From an uncultured bacterium (GTDB lineage: Bacteria; Cyanobacteriota; Vampirovibrionia; Gastranaerophilales; Gastranaerophilaceae), in contig URYF01000019.1 of assembly GCA_900551965.1 (NCBI GenBank), positions 1-23,920 on the forward strand: 23,920 bases of DNA, read 5' to 3'. The notes under the pieces were generated by a model. The model saw only the letters and a program-made list of their open reading frames with translations, searched no databases and was not told where the DNA came from. Position 1 is the stretch's first letter. Each line of letters starts with the position of its first letter. The translations under genes were made by a program, and so were the position numbers. Positions 1 through 7,147 of this stretch are shown here, piece by piece.

Positions 1-218
1 ACGATTCAATGATAGGAAAACTTATCTGCTGGGGCAGAGATAGAAACGAAGCCCGCAGAAGAATGTACCGCGCATTGAAAGAATATGTTGTAACAGGTGT
101 TGAAACAACAATTCCTTTCCATCAGGCTATTGTTGAAGATGAAGTATTTATGAGCGGAAAATTCAATACCGGATTTATTGAAGATTTTTACAAACGCAAA
201 GGTCTTGAAGATAAATAG
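1..218 (+). CDS. accC: Biotin carboxylase subunit of acetyl-CoA carboxylase, C-terminal end (5' truncated by window)
   Basis: This is the last ~72 codons of the biotin carboxylase that carboxylates the biotin on AccB with ATP and bicarbonate, the first step of fatty acid synthesis. The frame is open from base 3 (codons D-S before the first visible Met), so the Met at base 9 is internal, not a start. The stretch beginning S-M-I-G-K-L-I and the following R-M-x-x-A-L-K-E-Y-V-V-x-G-V-x-T block are typical of the AccC C-terminal domain, as is the F-x-x-G-x-x-N-T-x-F-I-E ending. It ends with TAG at 216-218, and a terminator hairpin starts 9 bases later, so this gene closes a transcription unit lying to the left of the window. 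Confidence 0.93.
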   Translation, partial: DSMIGKLICWGRDRNEARRRMYRALKEYVVTGVETTIPFHQAIVEDEVFMSGKFNTGFIEDFYKRKGLEDK

Positions 219-226
219 AAAACGTT

Positions 227-254
227 AAAGCTCTCAAATACTTGAGAGCTTTTT
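227..254 (+). terminator. Rho-independent terminator after accC
   Basis: A perfect 11-bp stem (227-237 with 242-252) closes a 4-base loop (ATAC), and the 3' arm runs into a short T tract. It sits directly after the accC stop and before folC, so it should separate the two transcripts, although read-through into folC cannot be excluded. Confidence 0.88.
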
Positions 255-275
255 ACTTGTAAGAAAGAGACATTT

Positions 276-1451
276 ATGACACATACATACAAAAATGCAG
301 TAGATTTATTAACATCATCAGGAAAATTTCACATCTCACTAGGCTTAGACAGAATGTATAAAATACTTAAACTTTTAAGCAACCCTCAAGATAAGTTGAA
401 ATGTATTCATGTTGCAGGAACTAACGGAAAAGGTTCTGTTTGTGCAATTTTATCTTCAATATTAACATGTGCTGAGAAAAAGGTTGGTTTATATACAAGT
501 CCTCATATTTCTAAATATACCGAGCGTATTCAAATTTGCGGTCAACAGATTTCTGATGAAGATTTTGCAAAATATGTTTTTGAAGTATCTGATTTAGCCG
601 AAAAAAACAATATTGATTTAACAGAATTTGAAATACTAACCACTGTTATGTTCAAATATTTTGCAGATAACAATGTAGAAGTTGTAGTATTAGAAACAGG
701 GTTAGGCGGCAGATTTGATGCTACTAACGTCATTAAGAAGAATTTATGTTCAATAATAACCCACGTTGATTATGATCATACCGAACGGCTCGGGGACACT
801 ATTGATAAAATAGCATTTGAAAAAGCCGGAATAATTAAGCCAGGCTGTGCGTGTATCGTTTCAGAAGGCAGAGAAGTTTATAAAGATGTTGCGGATAATA
901 ATTGTTCAATGCTTGTTATGATTTCACCGTTTGCGGATACTACACATTTGGCATTAAAGGGAGGTTATCAGCAAGAAAATTTATCGCTGGCACTTGCTGC
1001 AATTGAGACTGTATTCCCTGAAATTTCCAAAAGTATAATTGATAAAGGTTTAGAAAACGTTAAACACATTTGCAGATTTCAATATATCGAAGACAAAAAT
1101 CTTATAATTGATGGAGCGCACAACCCGAACGGGATACAATCACTATTAGACAGTCTTGATTTTAACTATCCCGGGCTTCGCAGACGTTATATTTTCGGTT
1201 GTTTGAAAAACAAAGATTACAAAAAAATGGTACAAACCTTATTCCAAAACGGGGATTTAGTTTATTTTTATCATTTTAATCATCAAAACTCCTGTGAGGT
1301 AAAGGAATTACAATCCGTTTGTCCTATTGCATCATTTGAATTTACAAAGGATACAAAAATAGATTTTAATGACGGGCGGTTGAATATTTTTTGCGGATCG
1401 TTTTATATGCTATCCGAGCTTTTAGAACACTTTGAAATTAATATTCAATAA
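276..1451 (+). CDS. folC: Folylpolyglutamate synthase / dihydrofolate synthase
   Basis: FolC joins glutamate to dihydropteroate and/or extends the polyglutamate tail of folates, an ATP-dependent Mur-ligase-type reaction in the cytosol. Visible family signatures are S-L-G-L-D-R-M near residue 21, the P-loop H-V-A-G-T-N-G-K-G-S (residues 45-54), Y-T-S-P-H (about 73-77), E-T-G-L-G-G-R-x-D-A-T-N, H-V-D-Y-D-H-T and F-E-K-A-G-I-I-K-P-G, followed by the C-terminal I-I-D-G-A-H-N-P-N-G motif. At 391 residues it is shorter than the usual ~420-430. The missing part appears to be between the central and C-terminal domains (around residues 195-225), while the catalytic motifs are intact. The ATG at 276 has only a weak purine-rich site (AAGAAAGAGA) upstream. 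Whether it is mono- or bifunctional cannot be read from sequence. Confidence 0.93.
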   Translation: MTHTYKNAVDLLTSSGKFHISLGLDRMYKILKLLSNPQDKLKCIHVAGTNGKGSVCAILSSILTCAEKKVGLYTSPHISKYTERIQICGQQISDEDFAKYVFEVSDLAEKNNIDLTEFEILTTVMFKYFADNNVEVVVLETGLGGRFDATNVIKKNLCSIITHVDYDHTERLGDTIDKIAFEKAGIIKPGCACIVSEGREVYKDVADNNCSMLVMISPFADTTHLALKGGYQQENLSLALAAIETVFPEISKSIIDKGLENVKHICRFQYIEDKNLIIDGAHNPNGIQSLLDSLDFNYPGLRRRYIFGCLKNKDYKKMVQTLFQNGDLVYFYHFNHQNSCEVKELQSVCPIASFEFTKDTKIDFNDGRLNIFCGSFYMLSELLEHFEINIQ

Positions 1452-1506
1452 AAGCATACTTTAACAAATTATAATATTGTCTCCGACGGATCCTCCGGAC
1501 GGGGGT

Positions 1507-1526
1507 CACTTTTGATGGCAAAAGTG
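1507..1526. repeat. Short perfect inverted repeat in folC-rel intergenic region
   Basis: CACTTTTG (1507-1514) and CAAAAGTG (1519-1526) form an 8-bp perfect stem around the loop ATGG. It lies in a locally G/C-richer stretch (about 1481-1560) that contrasts with the A/T-rich flanks. There is no T tract behind it, so it is not a typical terminator. Confidence 0.6.
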
Positions 1527-1537
1527 CCTCAAAACCA

Positions 1538-1666
1538 GAGTCCTTAACTCCGCTCGTTAATCAATTGTAAAATTCAACCCAAGGCAAGCTAACTCGCTTT
1601 GCTCAAACAAAGCTTGCCTCTGTAGATGTTTCATTAACATTGATTACTCGCTTTCGTTGAGGACTC
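1538..1666. repeat. Large nested palindromic element (possible dispersed repeat/MITE-like or structured RNA)
   Basis: Two 28-base arms, 1538-1565 and 1639-1666, are imperfect inverted repeats of each other. GAGTCCT pairs with AGGACTC at the outer ends and TAATCAAT with ATTGATTA at the inner ends, giving 18 of 28 matches with an unpaired middle. Nested inside is a perfect 9-bp repeat, AGGCAAGCT (1582-1590) and AGCTTGCCT (1611-1619), with a further CTTTG/CAAAG pairing in its loop. No open reading frame of note occupies 1452-1787. The structure and its composition suggest an inserted or dispersed element, but no target-site duplication or transposase is visible. Confidence 0.55.
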
Positions 1667-1775
1667 AACTTAAAGTTTATATTTGTATTACTTATAATAA
1701 ATATTATGTATTTTATCTAATATCTTTAGATGAAATTTTTCCACTTTCCTTGCTAATCATTCATATAACCTTTAT

Positions 1776-1781
1776 TATAAT
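1776..1781 (+). promoter_or_regulatory. Candidate -10 element for rel (possible leaderless start)
   Basis: TATAAT at 1776-1781 is a perfect -10 hexamer in the A/T-rich region before rel. No good -35 lies at 16-18 bases; the nearest resemblance, TTGCTA at 1750-1755, is 20 bases away. A start point 6-8 bases downstream would fall at 1787-1789, on the rel ATG itself. Confidence 0.45.
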
Positions 1782-1787
1782 TTTATT

Positions 1788-4004
1788 ATGTCTGACATTG
1801 AAACATTCAAAGAAATAAAAGAGATATTAATATCACAAAAACATTCGCCGGAAGATATTGCGAGTGTAGAAAAAGCATACAAATTTGCAAAAAAATTGCA
1901 CGATGGTCAATTTAGAGTGTCGGGAGAGCCATATATCATACACCCTTGCGAAGTTGCAAAAATTCTTGTCGGACTTGAAGTTGATACCCATACAATAATT
2001 GCAGCGTTTTTACACGACATATTAGAAGATACAGATACAAAACCCGAAACAGTTGAAGAACTATTCGGTACAGATGTTTTAAACCTTGTTCAAGGGGTTA
2101 CGAAACTTGGTAAACTTAAATTCAAGTCAAAAGAAGAACGTCAGGCTGAAAACTTTCGCAGACTGTTTATTGCAATGGCAAACGACATCAGGGTAATTTT
2201 CCTGAAACTTGCAGACAGACTGCATAATATGAGAACTCTCAACTTTATGGAAGAAAGCAAGCAGAAGAAAATTGCAGGAGAAACCTTAGACATATTTGCA
2301 CCGCTTGCAAACCGTTTAGGTATCTACAAAATAAAAGCAGAATTAGAAGATTTATCACTGAGATACCTTGAGCCTGAAAAATATTACGAAATAGCGCAGC
2401 TTGTCGCACAAACAAAAGCAGACAGAGAAGAAACAGTTAATTTATTAATTGATAAAATTTCACAAGATGTACAAAAAAGTGGAATTAATGCCCAAATTAC
2501 AGGCCGTGCAAAACATTATTACAGCATTTATGCAAAAATGAAACGTCAGAAAATTGCATTCCACGACCTTTATGATATTACAGCCGTTCGTGTGATCGTT
2601 GATTCAGTGAGAGAATGTTATGAAGTCTTAGGGCTTATTCACTCCCAATTTAAACCGATTCCGGGAAGGTTTAAAGATTATATTGCAATGCCCAAAGGCA
2701 ATATGTATCAATCGTTACACACATCTGTTATCGGCCCGAGATCAAAACCCCTGGAAGTACAGATTAGAACCTGGCAAATGCATCAGGTAGCAGAATACGG
2801 GGTTGCCGCACACTGGAGATATAAAGAAAAAGGCTCTCAAAAAGCAGATAATGCTTCCGATATGAAGTTTTCGTGGATGCACAAACTTGTTGAATATGAC
2901 AAGGAAATGAAAAATGCCGAAGACTATGTAAAAAGCGTAAAAATAGATTTATTTTCAGATCAGGTATTTGCTTTCACGCCTGATGGAGATGTTTTAGATT
3001 TACCAAAAGATGCAACTCCTGTAGATTTTTCATACAGAATACACTCAGATGTCGGACATAAAACAGTCGGAGCTTTAATTAACGGTCGTATTGTTCCGTT
3101 AAATACAAAACTTAAAAACGGAGATATAGTTGAAATCTTAACTTCAAAAACACCATCTCCGCGCCTTGACTGGCTGACTTTTGTTGTTACCAAGCAAGCC
3201 TCTCAAAAAATTAAACAATGGTTTAAGAAAAACAACAGAGACGAACACGTAAAACTAGGAAGAACCAACCTTGAACACGAACTAACAAAAGCCGTATTTG
3301 ATGATTATATAAAACAAGGTGAATTTGACAAGATTGCAAAATCAATGAATTATCAATCCTCAGAGGATTTATTTGCAGCACTTGGTTATGGCGAAACGAC
3401 AATCAATAAAGTTATAAACAAATTAAAGAAACCAGTTGAAAAACGTCCGGAAGACAGTTTCCGCGGCTACAACAGAAAAAGTTCTAAAAAAGATATAGAA
3501 GGTTTGGAAGGACTTTTATATTCATTTGCAATGTGCTGCTCCCCAATCCCCGGGGAACCTATTGTCGGAGTAGTTACACGTTCAAAAGGAGTTTCCGTGC
3601 ACAGAGCAGACTGCAAAACCCTTGAAACAATTCCGCACGAACGTCTTATGGATATTAAATGGGCAGGGATTAACACAAATAAAACTTATAATACAACTAT
3701 CAGAATTGAAACAGCAGAAAAACTAGGTATGCTAAAAGACGTAATTTCAGCAGTTTCCGATAACAATACAAATATTGTGAATGCAACGATTAAAACAAAA
3801 AATCACGTAGGTATAATTGAAATAGGTTTGGAGCTTGATAATATTGAAACATTAAAAAAAGTTATCACCTGCATTCAATCTTTACCGGATGTATTCAGCG
3901 TAAAACGTATCCAAACATCTTCAAGTCTATTGAAAAAAAATACTGCCCCTAAAACCCAAAAAGGTTTTAGACAAAAGCGAAAAGATAATAACAAAGAAAA
4001 CTAA
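1788..4004 (+). CDS. rel: Bifunctional (p)ppGpp synthetase/hydrolase (Rel/SpoT family)
   Basis: The long RSH enzyme makes and degrades the alarmone (p)ppGpp in the stringent response. Domains in order: HD hydrolase (residues ~30-180) with H52, H76-D77, E80-D81 and the L-A-D-R-L-H-N-M-R motif, all expected for an active hydrolase; synthetase (~225-350) with Y-D-I-T-A-V-R-V, R-F-K-D (294-297) and Y-Q-S-L-H-T (307-312); TGS (~392-455); the conserved Cys motif C-C-S-P-I-P-G (583-589); and a C-terminal ACT domain (~655-715). R-F-K-D, rather than the acidic version of synthetase-only RelA, fits a bifunctional enzyme, and 738 residues is the usual size. The ATG at 1788 has no Shine-Dalgarno sequence, and no other in-frame Met lies nearby, so a leaderless start is possible. 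The NfeD-like gene follows 12 bases downstream. Confidence 0.95.
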   Translation: MSDIETFKEIKEILISQKHSPEDIASVEKAYKFAKKLHDGQFRVSGEPYIIHPCEVAKILVGLEVDTHTIIAAFLHDILEDTDTKPETVEELFGTDVLNLVQGVTKLGKLKFKSKEERQAENFRRLFIAMANDIRVIFLKLADRLHNMRTLNFMEESKQKKIAGETLDIFAPLANRLGIYKIKAELEDLSLRYLEPEKYYEIAQLVAQTKADREETVNLLIDKISQDVQKSGINAQITGRAKHYYSIYAKMKRQKIAFHDLYDITAVRVIVDSVRECYEVLGLIHSQFKPIPGRFKDYIAMPKGNMYQSLHTSVIGPRSKPLEVQIRTWQMHQVAEYGVAAHWRYKEKGSQKADNASDMKFSWMHKLVEYDKEMKNAEDYVKSVKIDLFSDQVFAFTPDGDVLDLPKDATPVDFSYRIHSDVGHKTVGALINGRIVPLNTKLKNGDIVEILTSKTPSPRLDWLTFVVTKQASQKIKQWFKKNNRDEHVKLGRTNLEHELTKAVFDDYIKQGEFDKIAKSMNYQSSEDLFAALGYGETTINKVINKLKKPVEKRPEDSFRGYNRKSSKKDIEGLEGLLYSFAMCCSPIPGEPIVGVVTRSKGVSVHRADCKTLETIPHERLMDIKWAGINTNKTYNTTIRIETAEKLGMLKDVISAVSDNNTNIVNATIKTKNHVGIIEIGLELDNIETLKKVITCIQSLPDVFSVKRIQTSSSLLKKNTAPKTQKGFRQKRKDNNKEN

Positions 4005-4016
4005 CAGGAGGTTTAT

Positions 4017-4583
4017 ATGGCTCTACCGGTAATTACAGGTGAAAATATTTGGAAAATATATTATTATATTGCTCTATTTTCAACAATACTATTTGTACTA
4101 AAACTTTTACTTTTCGCCGTAGTAGGCGGAGATAGTGAGGTTAATGCTGATTTTAACACAGAAACTGATACTGATTGTTCTTTTAATTTTATTTCTACCC
4201 AATCAGTAATTTCATTTTTTATGGGCTTTGGCTGGATGGGTTATGCGGGATTGCACCAATTTGCATTCAGCAATCATAAAAACTTATTTATCGCCTTTGC
4301 TGTCGGATTAATATTTATGTTTGTCACCGCATATTTAATGTTTCTTGCCAAAAAACTGGAAAAAAACATTAAGAAAGACAAAAACACCGCGGTTAATCGT
4401 GTAGGTAAAGCATACACTTCATTTGCACCACGCGCAGCAGGTCAGATAGAAATAGAAATAAGCGGTCAATTATCTGTTGTCAATGCAATGAATGATAGTG
4501 ATGAGCAGATAAATTCATTTGAACTTGTAAAAGTTAACAAAGTCGTAGAAGATTTATTATATATAGAAAAAGTTAAAAAATAA
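4017..4583 (+). CDS. NfeD/YuaF-like membrane protein, partner of flotillin
   Basis: This is a 188-residue integral membrane protein preceded by a perfect AGGAGG site 5 bases before the ATG. Hydrophobic segments lie at about residues 14-37, 63-80 and 89-111. A soluble tail (about 125-186) has alternating beta-type hydrophobicity and begins V-G-K-A-Y-T-S-F-A-P-R-A-A-G-Q-I-E-I, matching the opening of the OB-fold domain of NfeD proteins. The G-F-G-W-M-G-Y stretch resembles Bacillus YuaF, which is encoded next to floT. Gene order here is the same, since a flotillin begins 20 bases downstream. The likely role is helping assemble or anchor flotillin-rich membrane domains. Assignment rests on the tail motif plus context; overall similarity to known NfeD is low. 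Confidence 0.72.
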   Translation: MALPVITGENIWKIYYYIALFSTILFVLKLLLFAVVGGDSEVNADFNTETDTDCSFNFISTQSVISFFMGFGWMGYAGLHQFAFSNHKNLFIAFAVGLIFMFVTAYLMFLAKKLEKNIKKDKNTAVNRVGKAYTSFAPRAAGQIEIEISGQLSVVNAMNDSDEQINSFELVKVNKVVEDLLYIEKVKK

Positions 4584-4603
4584 GAATAAAAAAGGAGAGA
4601 AAA

Positions 4604-6010
4604 ATGTTCGGATTAATGATTGCAGGAGCACTGGTACTGATTTCTATATTTGTATTTATCGCAAATCAATACAAAAGATGCCCATCAAACAAAATTATTG
4701 TAGTTTACGGTAAAACAGGCGGAGAAAAAACAGCAAAATGTGTCCACGGCGGCGGTACATTTATCATTCCGCTAATCCAGGATTACGGAGTATTGTCATT
4801 AGAGCCGATGACAACTGATATCGACCTTCGCGGAGCTCTTTCTAAAGGAAATATCCGTGTTGCAGTTCCGTCAACTTTTACATTCGGTATCTCAACCGAT
4901 CCTAAAATTATGATAAACGCAGCTGAACGTCTTTTAGGTTTAACCAAAAATGATGTTATAACCCAAGCCAGTGATATTATTTTAGGTCAATTACGTCTTG
5001 CAATTGCAACATTGACAATTGAAGAAATTAACCAGGACAGAGAAAAATTTCTTGAACAGATTAACGCAAACGTAAACCCTGAGTTAAATAAAATCGGACT
5101 TGAAATCATCAACGTAAACATCAAAGATATTACAGATGAATCAGGCTATATTGATGCAATCGGTAAAAAAGCAGCAGCAGAAGCTATCAACAGAGCAAAA
5201 GTCGAAGTAGCACAACAAGAAAAACTTGGTGCAATCGGTGAAGCATCTGCAAATAAAGAAAAAGAAGTTCAAGTAGCAGAACAAACAGCACAAACTTTCA
5301 TCGGTAAAACAAACGCAGAAAGAGATCAGCGTATTAAAACCGCTGAACTTGAAGCTCAAGCTGTCGAAGGTGAAAACATTTCAAAAGCAAATATTGCCGA
5401 ATACAACGCAACATTAGCAGTAAAACAAGCAAGTGCATATAAAGAAGGTGAAGTGGCAAAAGCTAATGCCCAAAGAGATGTATTACTTGCTCAAAAAGAA
5501 CAAGAAGAAGCTAAATTAAAGAAAGAAGAACTTGCAAGACAAGAAGTTGAAAAACTTAAAATACAAGTTCAAGCTGATGCAGAAGCTGAAAAAGCAAGAC
5601 GTATCGCACTTGGTCAGGCTGATGCAATTAAAGCTAAATATTTTGCAGAAGCAGAAGGTGTGAAAGCTGTATTGGAAGCTAAAGCTAAAGGTTATGAAGA
5701 TCTTGTTAAGATTTCAAACAACAGACCGGAAATTGCAACAAGCTTCTTAATGATTGAAAAAATTGAAAAAATCGTTGAAAAACAAGTTGATGCTATCAAA
5801 AATATTAAATTTGATAAAATCACTGTTTGGGACGGCGGAACTGGTTCAGCTAACGGGTCAACAACTGCTAACTTTATGAAAGATCTTATCAAAGCTCTTC
5901 CTGCAATGCATGATTTGGCAGGACAAGCCGGAATTGAACTTCCTCAAATTCTTGGTAAAGTTGATTCAGGTATAGTAGAAGCTAAACCGGTTGAACCAAA
6001 AACTAAATAA
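4604..6010 (+). CDS. floT: Flotillin (SPFH/band 7 scaffold protein)
   Basis: Flotillins oligomerise at the inner membrane and organise functional microdomains. Residues 1-21 form one N-terminal membrane segment. A band 7/SPFH domain follows (about 26-200), with the C-V-H-G-G-G-T-F-I-I-P-L stretch and the I-I-N-V-N-I-K-D-I pattern typical of flotillin. Residues ~190-400 are a long Ala/Glu/Lys/Gln-rich coiled coil with many E-A and A-E-A repeats, and the tail (~405-468) carries G-Q-A-G-I-E-L-P, close to the Bacillus FloT end. A clear AAAGGAGA site precedes the ATG. It is the last gene of the rel-nfeD-flotillin run, and a 15-bp terminator follows. The repetitive coiled coil gives a spurious antisense open frame rich in Phe and Cys. 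Confidence 0.93.
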   Translation: MFGLMIAGALVLISIFVFIANQYKRCPSNKIIVVYGKTGGEKTAKCVHGGGTFIIPLIQDYGVLSLEPMTTDIDLRGALSKGNIRVAVPSTFTFGISTDPKIMINAAERLLGLTKNDVITQASDIILGQLRLAIATLTIEEINQDREKFLEQINANVNPELNKIGLEIINVNIKDITDESGYIDAIGKKAAAEAINRAKVEVAQQEKLGAIGEASANKEKEVQVAEQTAQTFIGKTNAERDQRIKTAELEAQAVEGENISKANIAEYNATLAVKQASAYKEGEVAKANAQRDVLLAQKEQEEAKLKKEELARQEVEKLKIQVQADAEAEKARRIALGQADAIKAKYFAEAEGVKAVLEAKAKGYEDLVKISNNRPEIATSFLMIEKIEKIVEKQVDAIKNIKFDKITVWDGGTGSANGSTTANFMKDLIKALPAMHDLAGQAGIELPQILGKVDSGIVEAKPVEPKTK

Positions 6011-6021
6011 AACACTATAGA

Positions 6022-6055
6022 ACTAAAAAGTGAATCGTATGATTCACTTTTTAGT
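6022..6055 (+). terminator. Strong Rho-independent terminator after flotillin
   Basis: A perfect 15-bp stem (6022-6036 with 6041-6055) closes the loop GTAT. The 3' arm contains TTTTT as part of the stem, as in many A/T-rich terminators. It ends the rel-flotillin transcript and lies just before the promoter of the next cassette. Confidence 0.88.
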
Positions 6056-6060
6056 ATTGA

Positions 6061-6069
6061 TGGTATAAT
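6061..6069 (+). promoter_or_regulatory. Extended -10 promoter for the CapA/Mur-like cassette
   Basis: TGGTATAAT (6061-6069) combines the extended TGn element with a perfect TATAAT. No good -35 is visible at the normal distance, which overlaps the terminator hairpin; extended -10 promoters often do without one. A start point near 6076 would leave a leader of about 22 bases before the ATG at 6098, with CAGGAG as ribosome site. Confidence 0.6.
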
Positions 6070-6097
6070 AATTTTATTAAAACAAACAGGAGTTACA

Positions 6098-7147
6098 ATG
6101 GCTGCAACATATAGTGTAGGGTTTACAGGAGATTTTACAACAGGTGAAAATTATCAGGCTAAATATGATCTATCTGAGCATGTTAATATCCTAAGATCAA
6201 AAGGTTACGAGCATTTATTAGAACGCGTAATAGGTATAATGAACCGCTTTGATTCAAACATTTTAAATTTAGAAACCCCTTTAACTCCCCAAAAAGCCTC
6301 CTCTCTCAGCTCAAAAAAGACTGTTTTACACTGGGCGGACGGAGATATTGTTCCAAGACTGTTAAAAACACTTAATGTAGAAGCAGTTTCCCTTGGGAAT
6401 AACCATGCTATGGATTTTGATAAATCAGGTTTGCAGGATACATTGAAATATTTAAGCGATGCGGGAATTAAAGCTTTCGGAGCAGGAACAAACTTAGCTG
6501 CAGCTCAAACTCCTTTTGTTAAACAAATTCAACTTGAAGATCAATGCGTAAACTTGTATATTATAGGCGGTTTTAAATACAGAAAAGACTATGATGAAGA
6601 TTTTAAATTTTATGCAGAATCTAACAAAGCTGGAGTGTTTCTTCTTACTCCGGAAAATGCAACTAATATAATTTCAGCAATAAAAACTAATGATAAAAAC
6701 TCCTTAGTTGTGATTTTCCCGCATTTCGGCTTTGATTTGATGAAAACCACTCAGCTTCAAATCGACTATGCCAAAGGTTTTATTGATGCCGGTGCAGACT
6801 ATGTAATCGGGCACGGACCCCATATGATGAATTCAATTACAAAGTATAAAAATAAAACAATTTTATACGGGTTGGGTAATTTTATCTTCCCTGCAAATTT
6901 TCAAGGGAAAGTTCTCCCGTATAATATGGCTGCCGAGCTAAGACTTACAAACAATAAAGACATTATCGACTCTAAACTTTATTTATACCCGTTATATATG
7001 GATAACCAATCCTTTACACCGCAGACAAGACCGGTTACTGAAGATGAAGTTCCGGAGTTTTTAAATTTACTGCTTGAGGGTGCTGAAGATTTAAGAAATA
7101 CTCTTACCGTAGAATCTTTTGAAAATTATATTAGGATAGGAGTATAA
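6098..7147 (+). CDS. CapA-like metallophosphatase family protein (poly-gamma-glutamate synthesis type)
   Basis: The CapA (PGA_cap) domain has a calcineurin-like metallophosphatase fold. Visible motifs in order: T-G-D-F (residues 10-13), N-L-E-T-P (57-61), G-N-N-H-A-M-D-F (100-107), P-H-F-G (208-211), G-H-G-P-H (238-242) and G-L-G-N-F (258-262). These supply the Asp, Asn and His metal ligands of the family, so it looks catalytically competent. Unlike Bacillus CapA/PgsA it has no N-terminal membrane segment or signal peptide and should be cytosolic. It is first in a tight run with two MurF-related proteins; its stop is directly followed by the next ATG with no gap. No CapC or CapE gene is nearby, so a true poly-gamma-glutamate capsule is doubtful. 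The exact substrate is unknown. Confidence 0.85.
   Translation: MAATYSVGFTGDFTTGENYQAKYDLSEHVNILRSKGYEHLLERVIGIMNRFDSNILNLETPLTPQKASSLSSKKTVLHWADGDIVPRLLKTLNVEAVSLGNNHAMDFDKSGLQDTLKYLSDAGIKAFGAGTNLAAAQTPFVKQIQLEDQCVNLYIIGGFKYRKDYDEDFKFYAESNKAGVFLLTPENATNIISAIKTNDKNSLVVIFPHFGFDLMKTTQLQIDYAKGFIDAGADYVIGHGPHMMNSITKYKNKTILYGLGNFIFPANFQGKVLPYNMAAELRLTNNKDIIDSKLYLYPLYMDNQSFTPQTRPVTEDEVPEFLNLLLEGAEDLRNTLTVESFENYIRIGV

Noticed and set aside
1452..1787. tRNA, SRP RNA or CRISPR in the folC-rel gap
   Set aside because: There is no cloverleaf, no recognisable SRP-type core, and no regularly spaced direct repeats; only inverted repeats are present.
5141..5359. Antisense open frame rich in Phe and Cys inside flotillin
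   Set aside because: This is the complement of the Ala/Glu/Lys-rich coiled coil; its composition is an artefact.
5160..5700. Possible tandem nucleotide repeat in flotillin
   Set aside because: The repetition is from coiled-coil codons (GCA, GAA, AAA, CAA) with no fixed unit length.
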